Source: Luscinia megarhynchos
Taxonomy: Eukaryota; Chordata; Aves; Passeriformes; Turdidae
DNA: 64,000 nucleotides
Direction: 5' to 3'
Assembly: GCA_034336665.1 (NCBI GenBank)
Contig: CM067592.1
Location: 52,070,473-52,134,472 of the forward strand
The translations under genes and the position numbers were made by a program. Positions 11,901 to 23,217 of the stretch are shown piece after piece (positions within the stretch are counted from its first letter, which is position 1; every line of letters begins with the position of its first letter). The notes under the pieces are model-generated. The model saw only the letters and a program-made list of their open reading frames with translations, was not told where the DNA came from and searched no databases.

Positions 11901-12895
11901 TTCACACTACTGCGCCAACTCTGCTGTCTATCGAGCCATATGCTCTTGCAGAGGGTGTCTGAATTATGTACAGAATTAAGAAACTGCTTAACTGTGGGAT
12001 AAGGGACAGATGTAGCACCCCATTACAGGGACATTCCAGGCACAAGGAGTTTCTGGCCTGAAACACCATGATTTTGTTTGGTGTGTAAAATGGACAGAAG
12101 ACTGAATTTTCCTTTAGAGCCCTGGCATGATTACTCCCAGGCAAGGAGAAGCAGAAAAACATCCAGGGAGCTCCTCATTCATCTGCTCTAGAGGTTCTTC
12201 CAGAACTTTTAGAAGAGGGTGTGGAGGAGAGGGAGGAGAAAGAGGTACACAAAGAACTGGCTGTGAAGGCATCCTTTGGAGGTCTGCTGGAAAGTCACCA
12301 GGATGAGCCTGGAACAGGCCGTATTTCCAACAGCACCATTATTTGCCACATTTATTTTTTAAGTTTAAAAATATTGTGGCATCTTCATAAAATAAATAAA
12401 TAAATAAATAAATAAATAAAGGGCACACCTGAATCTTTAGTTCTCGCACAGGGAGCAGGAGCAGGGCTGCCAGCGCGGCAGATGCCCGCCCAGCTGTGCT
12501 GGGCTGAGGGACCCTTCGCACGGAATTTGCTTTTCAACTTTTCCACCTCGCAGACTCGGAAGTGCGGGGCAAACATCAGCCGATCCTCCGCAGTACCTTG
12601 GCTGTAGAGAGGAGCCACTCCTGCCCCCGCATTCCCCTGAAATCCCGAGGAAGGGAGCCGTGTGTCCCGCCGGCGCTGCCCCGCGGGGTCCCTGCCTTGT
12701 CCCTGCCGTGTCCCTGCCGTGTCCCTGCCGTGTCCCGCGGGGTCCCTACCTTGTCCCTGCCTTGTCCCTGCCGTGTCCCGCGGGGTCCCTGCCGTGTCCC
12801 TGCCGTGTCCCTGCCGTGTCCCGCGGGGTCCCTACCTTGTCCCGCCTCAGCAGCTCCAGGATGTAGCCGAACCGGGCGCTGTCCGCCGCCTCCAT
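2704..12895 (-). CDS. TRIM36: TRIM36, 5' portion (RING-type E3 ubiquitin ligase), partial gene
   Basis: The coding blocks seen are 12836-12895 and 2704-2938, joined in phase 0; together they give 98 complete residues plus one base. TRIM36 is a tripartite-motif E3 ubiquitin ligase (RING, B-boxes, coiled coil/COS, FN3, SPRY). It is associated with microtubules, with the sperm acrosome reaction in mammals and with dorsal axis formation in Xenopus. Seen here: an N-terminal leader containing FGYILELL, then the first half of the RING finger (C32, C35, C47, H49, C52, C55), then a serine-rich linker ending [11 protein letters not shown]. These match the start of vertebrate TRIM36 nearly residue for residue. 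The rest of the RING and all later domains should be encoded below position 1. I looked for the next exon in 1-2703 and did not find it. A second, alternative first exon is listed separately. Gene identity is secure; the transcript structure is inferred. Confidence 0.93.
3436..3468. repeat. ATTT microsatellite, AATAAA-rich on the TRIM36 sense strand
   Basis: An imperfect run of ATTT units. On the minus strand, which is sense for TRIM36, it reads as overlapping AATAAA hexamers about 250-280 nt downstream of the alternative exon 1b donor. It is therefore a potential premature polyadenylation site for transcripts from that promoter. That consequence is inference. Confidence 0.85.
3599..3642. repeat. 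CAGA tetranucleotide run followed by GGCACA hexamers
   Basis: Seven or so CAGA units are followed directly by about three GGCACA units and CCCAGCCCACAG. The tract lies about 70-110 nt inside the intron downstream of TRIM36 alternative exon 1b. Confidence 0.85.
3713..3739 (-). CDS. TRIM36: TRIM36 candidate alternative first coding exon (exon 1b)
   Basis: On the minus strand an ATG at 3739 opens MESDLLESP and ends exactly at a good donor (CCG|GTGAGC). It lies within a CpG island about 0.8 kb upstream of the RING exon. Joining it to exon 2 keeps frame (phase 0), giving [19 protein letters not shown]. Alternative short N-termini are plausible for TRIM36, but I cannot confirm the orthologous isoform. 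Evidence for use is CpG context, in-frame splicing and donor quality only. Confidence 0.55.
3838..4145. repeat. GC-rich minisatellite (units of GCGAGCACACGGGC and GGGCGGGGCGGGC)
   Basis: About 300 bp built from two alternating blocks: AGCACACGGGCGAG-type and GCGGGCGGGGCGGGCGG-type, with shorter variants such as GAGAGCACACGGGC. Three long near-identical higher-order copies of about 43-46 bp are visible between roughly 3950 and 4090. It creates long but low-complexity open frames on both strands that I do not regard as genes. It lies inside the CpG island upstream of TRIM36 exon 1b. Confidence 0.92.
4340..5985 (-). mobile_element. CR1 non-LTR retrotransposon, 5'-truncated, minus strand
   Basis: The avian CR1 3' end (reverse of GGTTGGAAAAGACCTC and AGAATCACAGAATC) lies at about 4367-4410. 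The body runs up to about 5985. Minus-strand frames at 4776-5171 and 5168-5509 show degraded reverse-transcriptase sequence, with a [13 protein letters not shown] block, ADGTK in place of the usual ADDTK, and LMKFSECKC. Frameshifts break it, so it is dead. A second partial CR1 3' end (GGTTTGGGTTGGAAGGGATC) lies immediately next to it at 4340-4366, suggesting nesting or duplication of the tail. It lies in TRIM36 intron 1, in sense orientation. Confidence 0.92.
5986..12386. other. TRIM36: TRIM36 intron 1, unique sequence
   Basis: Apart from the flanking CR1 I see no exon, no clear repeat and no RNA gene. The open frames here are short, lack family resemblance and have no consistent splice sites. 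Confidence 0.6.
12387..12420. repeat. ATAA microsatellite
   Basis: An uninterrupted run of about eight AAAT/AATA units, about 450 bp downstream (in the TRIM36 sense) of the exon 1 donor. Confidence 0.95.
12682..12843. repeat. Minisatellite containing the TRIM36 exon 1 splice donor
   Basis: Higher-order units begin CGCGGGGTCC at 12682, 12736, 12779 and 12822, with spacings of 54, 43 and 43 bp. They are built from an 11-bp subunit TGTCCCTGCCG; the 54-bp unit has one extra subunit. Units 2 and 4 carry TCCCTACCTTGTCCC, which on the minus strand is GACAAGGTAGGGA, the real exon 1 donor context. The array therefore overlaps the last bases of the exon and holds a second copy of the donor at 12750/12749. 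Confidence 0.93.
12836..12895 (-). CDS. TRIM36: TRIM36 exon 1 (conserved N-terminus)
   Basis: The ATG at 12895 opens 20 codons beginning [16 protein letters not shown] and ending at AAG|GTAGGG. The vertebrate TRIM36 leader has the same FGYI-ELI pattern and nearly the same length, about 21 residues, so this ATG is preferred over an upstream in-frame one at 12997. The exon joins 2704-2938 in phase 0, giving [14 protein letters not shown]. Its last 8 or so bases lie inside the adjoining minisatellite. Confidence 0.92.
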
Positions 12896-15120
12896 GGCCC
12901 CGCTCCGGCGGATCTCCCGGCGGATCGCGCCGGCCCGGAGCTCTCCGGGGGAGGGCTGTCCTGCCGCCGCTGGCGCTCCGCCCGCCCACCCGCTCACGGC
13001 TCTCGGGATGCTCCCCCGGATCTCTCATCCTGGGGCGTCGCGGCAGGACTGCCAGGCGCCTGGAGGTGCCCCGGAGCACCGCCCCTGGCCGCGGGAGCTC
13101 TGCTAAAGCTGGCAAAGTTACACCTACCGGCGTCTCATCAAATCCGAGAGTGCTGTGACCATCGCTGAGCCCGTGGCACCGGGCTGCTGCTGGTGCAAGG
13201 TGGGCATGCCCCTTTTCAAAGCACAGCTCGCTGTGGATCTGTGCTGAGGAGCAGCACGGTGCGTTGGTACCCAGGCTCTGTCTGGTTTTATCGAATTCCA
13301 AGCTTTTGTTTAAATGACAAATTGCGCCTAAACAGAGAGCACCTACTAATGTGCGTAATTGCATGTATGATCTGCCTCTTGTGTTTGCACTTGGCTGGTC
13401 GTGTGTTAACTCAAATGTAAAGAAGAAATCTTCCTATTATCTCTTTTCCTTCATCCCAGGCCTGATGCAACTTCTAGGGATGAGATGGATACGACATGCC
13501 TGTATACAATTGTGACAGAAAAACTGGTTCCAGCAACCCGAGCACCCTCCCCTGCTTGTTGAATGCAACCCTCAGTCCCACTGAAATGTTCACACCAAGC
13601 AGGACCAGCAATCAGATGAGGCACTGCTCAGCCACCCAGACACAGTGGCAGGGGGGCTGGTGTTTGACATGTGGCAGACATCACATTTCTGCTCCATGCC
13701 TGTCCCCACTCCAGGCCTTATATATACCTTGCTTCTGGCAGAGGAACTGCAGTTCACTTCAGCCAGCAGTGGCTCATTCCTTCCTGTTCTGGAGCCAAAC
13801 TTCCCCAAACTAAGGTCCCAGCTGCCTGCAAGGCCTGGGGGAGAGGGAGAGGTGGATGGCCAGCCCACTGCTGTCTCACCAGTCCTGTTCCAAGCTGAGA
13901 GGTGGAAGGTGACAAGCCCTTCTAACGCTGTAGCTATCAGGTAGCCCACGGAGCACATCACCCCTGTGTGGTGAAAACACACCAAAGAGTATTTTATAAC
14001 AGTATAATGTATCTCCTCGGAGGCTGCATTTCCTAAGATATTGATATAGTAGTAATGTTATCTCAAATTCTCTCTACAGGTTACTCGCTGAAATAGTATA
14101 TCCTTCCTTTCTCAGGAAGCAGGACTCATGAATAGCTCGAGACTTTTCTGTTACTAGATATTGTGCAATTATGTATATCAAATGACCCATTAATCAAATA
14201 GCTCATTATTATGATATAGACAGGCTTTCAGGGCTCCACTTCTTGCTTTTGTGCAAAAAGTCCAGGAATAAACAATGGGCAGAGGCACTGGGGACAATCA
14301 GATGTCATCACCCACACAGCTGAGAAATCCTTCATATATAATTTAACTGAGTGCGAGATATTTTGCTTCCTGATTTCGGCTCACCAAATGGCAGTCATGT
14401 AGGAAATTTTCACTGCTGTAATTTCTTTGTGGCAGTGTTGAGTGCTGGCAGAGAGCAGGGCTGGCTGAGGCTGGGACAGGGACAGCCTGCAGGAACACCC
14501 TGCTCCTCCCAAGCTGCTGAAGTCCAGCAGCCATCCGCAGGAAACCGTGTGGGTGGCGGCTCTGCTGCGTCACAAGCAGGGTGTACCACGGACCGGTGTG
14601 AATCTCCAAACGATAACCAGCACCAAGGACAAACATACCTTTGACCCTACGGCTCGGAAATGACAGGCTGTGTGAAAAGCCAGGGAATTTACAGCCCTTT
14701 GTGCCCCACAGCACAAGCTGCTTGCTCCACTGGAACCCTTTCAGCAGAAGGCACACCTGCACCTGAATCTCCCTGCAGCTTTGTCATAGTTAGGTAAAGC
14801 AACTCCCAAAAACCATCACCAGTGTGAGACAAGAGTCTCCTCTCGTGCATACACCATAGATTTGCTCCGAATCAGAGTTTTGTCTTGTGTTCTTTAGCCA
14901 CAAACCATACCAGCACTTTGAACAACGTGCTCTGAATTTCTGGCTGCTGTCTTTTTTTTTTTTTTTTCTTCAATAATTGTATTTGGGTTGTGGGTTTTCT
15001 ATTTCTGCCAAACCTTTTAAGTTCTGGTCAGCCTGAGCTGTAATTCAAGGACTTAAGAAAAAAATGGATGATTCCTTGTTCCTCTTCCTTCACCTCCTCC
15101 TGTCCCACTTCCATAAATTG

Positions 15121-15156
15121 ATAAATGTAAATGTAAATGTAAAGAGATGTAAATGT
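15121..15156. repeat. TAAATG short tandem repeat
   Basis: Three consecutive and one offset AAATGT/TAAATG units, interrupted by AAAGAG. Confidence 0.85.
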
Positions 15157-18100
15157 AGCTTAAGTCATGAAATGAGCCAGGGCAAGAAGGATATAGGAGA
15201 AGATGGAAGAAGCTGATGGTTCTTTCATGATCTCTTCCTGGAGTGTTTTGTTTCAGGATTAACTCTGTTAGCACTCCAGGTTCAGATGGCTGCCAGTGAT
15301 AGTAAAGCATGAGGAAGCCACAAACCACTTTTGCATTGATTTCACAGCTTCAGCAATGGCATCCTCCCAAGCAGCTCTAGCCAGGGTGATCCTGGCCCCT
15401 GCATGACAGCACTCTATGCCATCAGCCCTGCAGAAAAGTGTTTTTCTGCAAGTCCAGCAAGCCTGAGCAGAGCCTTCTGGACAGGTCAGCACCATTTACA
15501 CAAGGTCTCTCCACATCTCCAGACTAGTTATGAGCTAGGACTGTACTCTGCAGAAGATATGGATTCCTGCAGCCATTCTGAGGGCTCCTGTTTACTTCCC
15601 CTTGGACAGCAGGCAGCTTGTGCTAGCCTTTGTCTTGAGTGGCAGAAGGCTGACAGGGGAATGTGCACTTGGAAGGTCGTGGACAGATGGAGAAGATTTG
15701 CATTGCAGCTGGTGGCCCAGGGACTTTCACCCCTCTCAGTAACCGATGGCTGTGTTTTGCACAACCTTTACTGAGGTGGGCTGCGTGCTGAAAATAGCTC
15801 CTCACCTGTTCCACATAAATCCAAGATATGAAACTGCTTTTCACACTCTTCCTTCTTTTGTTCCGCGTTTTACGTCAGTTCCTCTCTGAGGAACCAGGAT
15901 GTCTGAAAACCAATTCAAAGCCTCTGCTGTCGTGAAATTACCTAAGAGTATGTCATATTATTTAAAGTGAAACATACAAGATCATATTTGTTATCTGTTA
16001 CTTAAACTTGAAGCAGGTCTCCAAAAAATTAAGGATACCAGTCAGATTATCAAATTATATAAACTAATTGGTATAATTTTGTATCAGTGGAAAAACTGGT
16101 CCTGTATTTCAATCCTGAAATGCCATGCAACACAGGGTTCTGTTGTTGCATGTTGGTACACAAATTAAGACACAAAGGAAATTTGTGTTCTCTGACCTGT
16201 GAATTATGTTGATTCTCCCAGGGCAACAACGACAGCTCTAGATTTTCTCTTAGATCTCCTTCTTAGTTGACTTCTAAACTAAACCTGAGCAGTGAAGCCT
16301 ACTCAGATGCTTTTGTCTTTCTGTTTCCCTAGGACTGTGAGGTATTTTCCCATTTCCATTGCACAGGGAATCCAGTCATGCACACACCCTCAGTAGCTGT
16401 CTAGCACCACTGTGGGGCTGGTCTCCTCCCACTGTGCTCCTGTAAATACACTTGAACTTATTTGCCATCATCAGCTGGGAAAATCTTCTTAAAGGGTGTT
16501 TGAAACCAGTTGCAGCTGGTGATATGGTTAAGGACTAGCACAAGTTATTCAGTACAGAGGAGAGAAAGAGCACTTCTGTTTCATAGCATGCAGGGGGAAA
16601 ATAGATCTGCATGGATGTCCTTTCATCTCAGACGACTCCTATGTCACTGAACAATGGAGGTGCAAGAAAGGTGGTGTTAAAAATAGTAGAAAACTGTGCT
16701 AGTATTCAGCATGAAATTCACTATTGAATTTTACATGTGAGCAAACATTTGAAATCAGGAGAAAAACATTCTCCTAAATGTGAGTGTGCATGTCTCTGGT
16801 AAAGATTGTGACCTGCTTTTACTCTCAGAAGAGCCTTCAAGGCCTGCATCCAGCTTGAGTAATATGAAAGAGAATCCATGTGAATAGTTTATGAATTTTA
16901 TATAAACTCCTTCCTTCTGCAGGGAGTGATGTAGATGTGAACTGTCACTGGCAGAAATAAAATTACCATGAAACAGATGAGACCAAACTATTTCAAAGAG
17001 CACTGTACTTCATGCAGACCTAAACCTCTCCCTGCAATAAACCCCATCTCTATAGATTTTCTAGGCACCACAAGAGCATTTATCCCCATCATTTTTTCCC
17101 TCACTTGTGCTGCTCTGGGGCAAAACAGAGAAGAAAAATTTTCCAAAGTCTCTTGACAAACAGTCAGAAAACTGTCTGCTCCTGCATCTCTTCTACATTT
17201 TAGCTGAGATCCCTTTCAGGATGGCAAACTCCTACACCTGAAAACCATGTTTAAATTCACTCAGTATTCAGATTTAGCCTGAGATCCCCAGATCTCTTAC
17301 TTGATGCAGCTGCCAAATCACATCTTTCTTCTGGACAGTTTGATTTTTGCCCTTTCATTGTCTCTAAACTTCTTTAGTGATCTAATTTTTACTGCCCACA
17401 CCCCCCCCTCCCCCCATGGACTGAAATAGGGTTTTATTTATTTTTTATATGTTTTAATCTAATAGAAAATAGCAAAAACATGAAGATCACTAAACACATA
17501 GGATTTATTTGGCCAATAAATAACAGGAGATGCTGATGCAGTTCTGCTGCTCCTCTGTGGTTAACACAACATACTTGAAGGAAGATTTTCACCCTTTGCC
17601 CATACCTCTCATTTCCCTTACTTCTGGCTGTAAGTTCTTGGGCACAGGCAAACGTAATAAAATTAAAAAGTTAATTGCAAATCCATTATATACTTTAGCC
17701 AGATATTCTGTGCTCAGACCTTTTTGACACTGGAGATACCTATCTCTAGGCTTTTTTCTTGGTGCCCTTAAAGATTTCTGTTACAGTTCCATTAATATAT
17801 TCATTCAATATTTTTGAGACACAAACATACAAAATAAAGTACAGAGAGAAAACTGAGTCTGTTTGAAAAATTATCTTTATGTATGATTTCCTCCTAGCCT
17901 GTCCCATGTGATACTAGCAGAGTGTCACATGCCCCTGGGAACAAACTCATTTTAAAATATGGGTTAAGTATGTAGACATTATTAAAATTTAATGCATTGA
18001 GTACATTATTAGATATTTATGAGGAATAAGCTAAAGTACATAATTATGCATACCATGAATATATCATGTAATTGCCATTTTCTGTTGCTACTGCTGTTAA

Positions 18101-20096
18101 TCAAGTTTGACAATACAAAGAGAATTTGGGCTATCTAGATTTTTAACAAATATCAATTGAGCAAAACACGGCAAGCTTGAGTCTATTATTTACTGATTCT
18201 ATTCAGTTACTTTAAACAATGTGTCTAATGAAGAAATCGGAGACATGCAAATCAGAGAAGGACAAGTGAAAGATGAGCACTGCTGAGATCTGCATGCAAA
18301 TATCATGTATGTTTTAGAAATTTTGTGCGTTTTGCAAAAGGGGCAGGTCTGTAAGTGTAAAGGCTCTGACGAATTGAGCATAGACATGAAAGCTTTTTAG
18401 GCCCAGCTGGCCTTCAGAGACTATTACACCCTTCTACAAAGCCTGTCCAGTCCATGCCTTCAAGGTTTAAGTGTGCCAGCTGGGCTCCTGCACTTTTATT
18501 TCAGCTTAATAGTTCAGCTTAACTATACCAGGATTAGGTTTGAGTTAACTTTCCTTTTTCAAAACGGCATGCTGTGCTCCTACAATGAAACCCATCCCCT
18601 GCATTTGCCCATGGGTTAATGAAGTCTTTAATCCCCTCCGAAGGTGGATTAAGCTCCCTGCAGATGGACGTTGCACAGAGCAAGGCGGGTGCAGACCCTG
18701 CAGTGCCCAAGGGCTGCCCCTCCCAGTGTCACAGCACCAGAGGAGCCTGCCCCTTGCCCGTGTGCCCGAAGCTCTCCTGAGCCCCCCACCAGCTCCATTC
18801 AGCACCAGCATCCAGCTGGGATCAGCACTGAGGCAGTGTCGTGCTGCTGGAGTACCTGCCTGCAGGAGCACTGGCTCTGCTGAGAGCTCCTGTGCCTCCT
18901 TCCTCCTCTGAAGCCTGACAGAGGCTCTGGTGACCTGTCAAAGAGCAGGTGGCTCCAACAAAGTTGGCTTATGTATATCAAGGGATGTGCACCACAGAGC
19001 AAAAGGTCAGAAATGTCACTTGGGGGAGTTTGTCTGAAATCGCTGCAAAGAAAATTGTTCCTTTTAGTGTTAATAAAAAGCCAAGGGTGGAGTAGAGTGA
19101 CACTCTTGCTCCCTAGTCCTGTGGTGTGGAGTGTGGAGAGGTGGTGCATACATTTTTCCCACATCTGAGATTGATGGTAAGGCTGGCTAGCAGCATTTGG
19201 GGTCCAAACCCCCAAATTGTGACTCTGCCTGGCTCCCATGTGTGCTGCTATGCGGGGCAAGCAAAGCGCCACGAGGTGCAGAGCCAGCACAGGGTGCAGA
19301 GCAGAAAGCCATGGCTCCAGGTGATGTCCCACTGAGCAAAGTGAGCTGTTGCCAACCTTGCTGTGTGACCTTGGTCACCTCATCTCATGGGTCACAGGCG
19401 CTCATGATGTGAGTCCCTGCCATGGGCCCACAAGTGCCTACTCACTCTTCTGGAGTTTGTAGAAAATTAAATCTCTCTGGATTCCCATGCAAATTTATTT
19501 TCATTGCTTTGGCTTCTACAGACTGCTTGACAGCTACAGCAGCTCTCATGAGCATATCTGGAAAAGCCTCCCTGATGCAGCAGCCTAACTGAGTGGAACA
19601 GACTTCCCTCCAATTCAGTTACAACACACTGAATCCACAGAGGCACACTCACTTTGCCCTGCTGGGGAGAGGAAAATCAAACAAATGCATGTTAGTGTGC
19701 CAAGGGTGACCCCTCTCAGTGCCCTCCCCAGATAAATCCTTGTCAGGCAAGGATTTCAAAGAAGTTAGACAAACTCACACTAGTTTGGAATATTGCATTA
19801 TTCATTACATTTTTACTGCGTTTATCTTGAACTGAGGTATGTAAAATGATGGCAGAATGGGCATTTTACCCTGGTTATTTTTTTTTTACCGTTAGTATAA
19901 AGTAAACAAGAATAATCTGTTCCTGACTGGCAGCAGTAGATGAGCAGAAGTGTTTAGGCTAGAGCTGTCTCAACCCCTAAGACAAGGCACATCTAAAGTG
20001 CCAGAATCTTCATTTGCCAGTGTTTCCAGAGCACAGAACTTCACTGAAGTGACCAAGGGACCAAGGTCGGGCCATTTAGTTATTTAAAAAATTATT

Positions 20097-20121
20097 AAAA
20101 AAAAAAAAAAAAAAAAAAAAA
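20097..20121. repeat. Poly(A) run of 25 bases
   Basis: A pure run of 25 A, then GAAAAAGG, preceded by an A/T-rich ATTTAAAAAATTATT. It may be the tail of a retroposed sequence, but no recognisable body lies to its left. Confidence 0.9.
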
Positions 20122-22276
20122 GAAAAAGGTTTGCTTTACATCCCCATTGACTCCAAATCCAACCAGCACCAAAAAGCACCAGAAAACTCAGTTTGTTCTG
20201 ACAGGACAAATGGCCTGTGGGCAGTTGGAGTAGGCTGGGCAGCCACTAAGGGGATGGGAGGGGGGTCCAGCCCAGACTGGCTATCATATCAACAGCTGCT
20301 GCAGAATCTGATTTCCTTTTATAGAAGGGAAACTGTGGGAACTGTTGCTCTCCACAGTCAGTGGAGCCTTTGGCTTAAAAAGCTGCTCTCCCGGGGGAGC
20401 AGACGCTACGCAACATCTCAAATGCCTGCATGTTTGCTCGGGTTTCTGTGGGCCCAAAACAGTGTGCTTGTGTTTGCTGTATGCAGGACCTGCCTTTTCT
20501 GTGGCCTCTGGACCACGGCTTGGAGCCACAGGAGGTGGGGAGACCTGCAGCAGTCCCGAGAGGCTGCAGGCAGAGGGTAAGAGAAGTGCAGAGTTTGACC
20601 ATCCCGGGGAAGAAGCAGAAGTGTGTACCCAGGAGCACATGGCTGCTGTGCACGGGCAGAGCAAGGCTCGGATGCCTGGCTGGGTTTGTGCTGGTGGCCA
20701 CTGAGCTCAGGAGCTGTCACAGGGCTGGGGAACAGCTTTCCCACCGATTGCTGCCGTTCCCAACTCATGCTCAGAGCTGGCAATGCCCCTCAGCAGGGAG
20801 GAATGTGCATCCCGGGCAGAGTAAACACATGCCTCTGCTGTTCCCTCGTTCCTGCATTTAATAAAAACTAGGATAAACCAGGGCTGGCAGAAGGGAAGGG
20901 GAGAGGACTTGTCTTATGGCCAGGGAAGCTCATCTTGCTAACTCAGCTAACACCTTTTCTTTAGATGCCCACCATCACAGTCCTCACTTGTACCAGTAGC
21001 TCCTCATCCTGTAGAATAAAGTTGTTTGAGGCTGGAGTTTTTTTATACTGAAAACAGATGTCAAGGCATGGAGCCATTAGAAAAATTTGGTGGTAGTAGC
21101 AGTTTGCATGATGTGCACAGGAAGCTATCTATAGCAACTGGGAAGTCACAGAGGGCAGGTTATCACCGCCCTGCAGGACTCACTCTGGCCACATACAGGG
21201 AGTTATTTATAGAGCTGCATACAAAAATACAGAAGAGCTCTGTGCTTGTGTTGGAAAGCCTCACCAGGACTTCTCTTGAGCAGACCTTGGCCTCACCAGA
21301 GAACTGCATATTTCAGAGGATATTTTGGAAGATGCTGGTCAGCGAGTGCCTCTTGAGGGCAGCTGATCTGTGAAGTACAAATGTACAGATCAGAGTGCAT
21401 GTATGCCCAATCTAGCTAAGATTTCTGATTTCCTCTGAAGTATTTTTGTGATATTTACAGATACCTTCCCATCTATGTACCTCACAGACTGGCACTACAA
21501 TAAACTGTCCCACCAGAGCAAAACTCTCCCTGGTTTAAGAATTCACAGGTTACGGGTTCAGGAGAAGTAGTGTGCTGTTAAAAAAATAAAATAAAGTGGA
21601 ATCCAAGGAACTGTAAGAAATTGTCCACTAAAATGCCCCAAGGCAGGATAAAATGTCCCTACACAATGCCTAATAGTTCTTAGTCTAACCTGCTGTGAAA
21701 GAGCACCCCTGACAAATGCACCAGAGCAATAGGTTTATACAGATGATACCTTTCCACATGACAGGGTCTGAATTCAAAGGAGATTTTAATGATAAAATAA
21801 TCAGAATGGATTTTGGGACAAATATGGAAATGCAGCTTGCAATAAGTGAGCTTATTTTAGTAAGACCTGGCTGTAATTTAAAAAAGGCTGTTAAACAAAG
21901 ACTTCTGGACAGCAAAACAGCAAACGAATATAGCTCTGTGCTTAGGGGAACCTTTAAATCAAACAAAGGCAGCATGCAATTTCAACAGCAGACTTGCATG
22001 TTAGCTTTCTAGGCAGCATAAGCACTTGTCCCACAAGCACTCATGAAGGGTGATAAACCACAGAAAAACTCCTTTGACTTGTGTCATTTTCACTTCAAAT
22101 TTTTCTTTTGCAGATTTCACATAAAAGGATAAGGTGGGATCCTCCCTCCCAGGGTAAGGCAGAGCCTTTGTCTCATGTCTGGAGCAAAAGCAACACAGGG
22201 AGAGCTCTGGATTGAAGCCCAAGCTGGATCCTCAGAAATAGCCTCATGAAAGCCTCCACGCTCTTCCAGATCCAAG

Positions 22277-22935
22277 TGGTGGGTTGACCTGGGCTGGGCA
22301 GCAGATAGCTACCAAACCACCACCACTCTCCTTCCTAGCTGGACAGGAGAGAGAAAATAAGATTGAAAAGGACTCACAGGTTCAGGTAAGGCAGTTTACT
22401 AAAGCAAAAGTGAAAGTTTGCTCATGCACAAGCAAAGGGAAAAAAATAGGTTTATTCTCTACTTCTCACTGGCGAGCCGTGTTCAGCCACTTCCCAGAAA
22501 CAAGGCTTCAGCCCCTGGAGTGGTTGCTCCAGAAGGAAATATAGTAAATAAAAAATGTCCCCCTTCCTCCTCCTTTTCTTAGCCTTTATATCTGAGCAGA
22601 TGTAATATGCTATGAAATACCCCTTGGGTCAGTTTGGGTCAGCTGGCCTGGTTGTGTCTTCCCCCAGAACCTTGCCCAGCCTACCGATGGGGCAGGCAAG
22701 AATGCTGGGGTGAACTGCTGATGCTGCAACCAAAGCACCACTGGGTTACCAGCACCTTTCCAGCCACCAGTGCAAAGCACAGCATTGTGAGGGCAGCTAA
22801 GGGAAAACCAACTCAGCCAGACTACACAATAGAGTAGCTCCTGGTCCTCGTACTAGGGCTTGGTTATCGTCACTGTTAGGAGTTAACATGGAAGCCACTT
22901 TCACAAGCAGGATGAAATTGTCAAAACACAGCTGC
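22277..22935 (+). mobile_element. Solo-LTR-like endogenous retrovirus element
   Basis: Starts with GTGGTGGGTTGACC and continues with a GGCTGGGCAGC segment, AGCTGGACAGGAGAGAGAAA, then CAGCCACTTCCCAGAAACAAGG, a pyrimidine tract with CTTCCTCC, and GGTCAGTTTGGGTCAGCTGG. This order is the pattern I know from a common avian ERV LTR. No internal retroviral genes flank it. A diverged relative lies at about 51565-52030. The right boundary is approximate. Confidence 0.75.
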
Positions 22936-23217
22936 TACATTCATATCTCCCTCCTCACATTTGTGAATTTAATATAAACAACTTATGTGGCAAGTTGAAA
23001 GCTCTTTTTTGAACAGTTTTAATTCTCCAAGTGAGAGCATGCAGATTGTTATTACACAGATTTCCTCTTCCTCGATGAACTTTCTCTTTTTGATGCAAGT
23101 AAGGGCCATATTCTTCTTCAGAATCTGACTTGTTCTTCAGTGGTAGCAGCTTGTCCAGCCCAGTCCAGTCCAGTCCCATTCTCAAGTACAGAGCCTGTAC
23201 CAGCAGATAAACGTTTC

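Larger units (their letters stand above)
12560..13110 (-). promoter_or_regulatory. TRIM36: CpG island / main TRIM36 promoter
   Basis: A GC- and CpG-rich block surrounding TRIM36 exon 1. The upstream part (12896-13110) includes GGCGGATC and CCGCCGGC-type stretches and no TATA box. The 5'UTR start cannot be fixed from sequence alone. Confidence 0.75.
13111..22276. other. Intergenic region upstream of TRIM36
   Basis: No exon with family resemblance or coherent splicing. Moderately GC-rich patches at about 13500-13950, 18550-19400 and 20200-20870 give overlapping open frames on both strands (up to 177 codons), which is the pattern of low stop density rather than coding. Simple repeats are listed separately. 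No RNA gene recognised. Confidence 0.55.

Noticed and set aside
12562..13364. Long frames of 198 and 262 codons on opposite strands near TRIM36 exon 1
   Set aside because: Driven by the minisatellite and the CpG island; only the 20-codon exon within them matches TRIM36.
13590..13985. Minus-strand 131-codon frame
   Set aside because: No domain, no splice context and overlapping open plus-strand frames.
18545..19412. Frames of up to 177 codons on both strands
   Set aside because: No recognisable domain, opposite strands equally open, moderate GC; consistent with chance. A lncRNA cannot be excluded without expression data.
20131..20871. Overlapping frames of up to 149 codons on both strands
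   Set aside because: Same pattern as above; no splice or family evidence.
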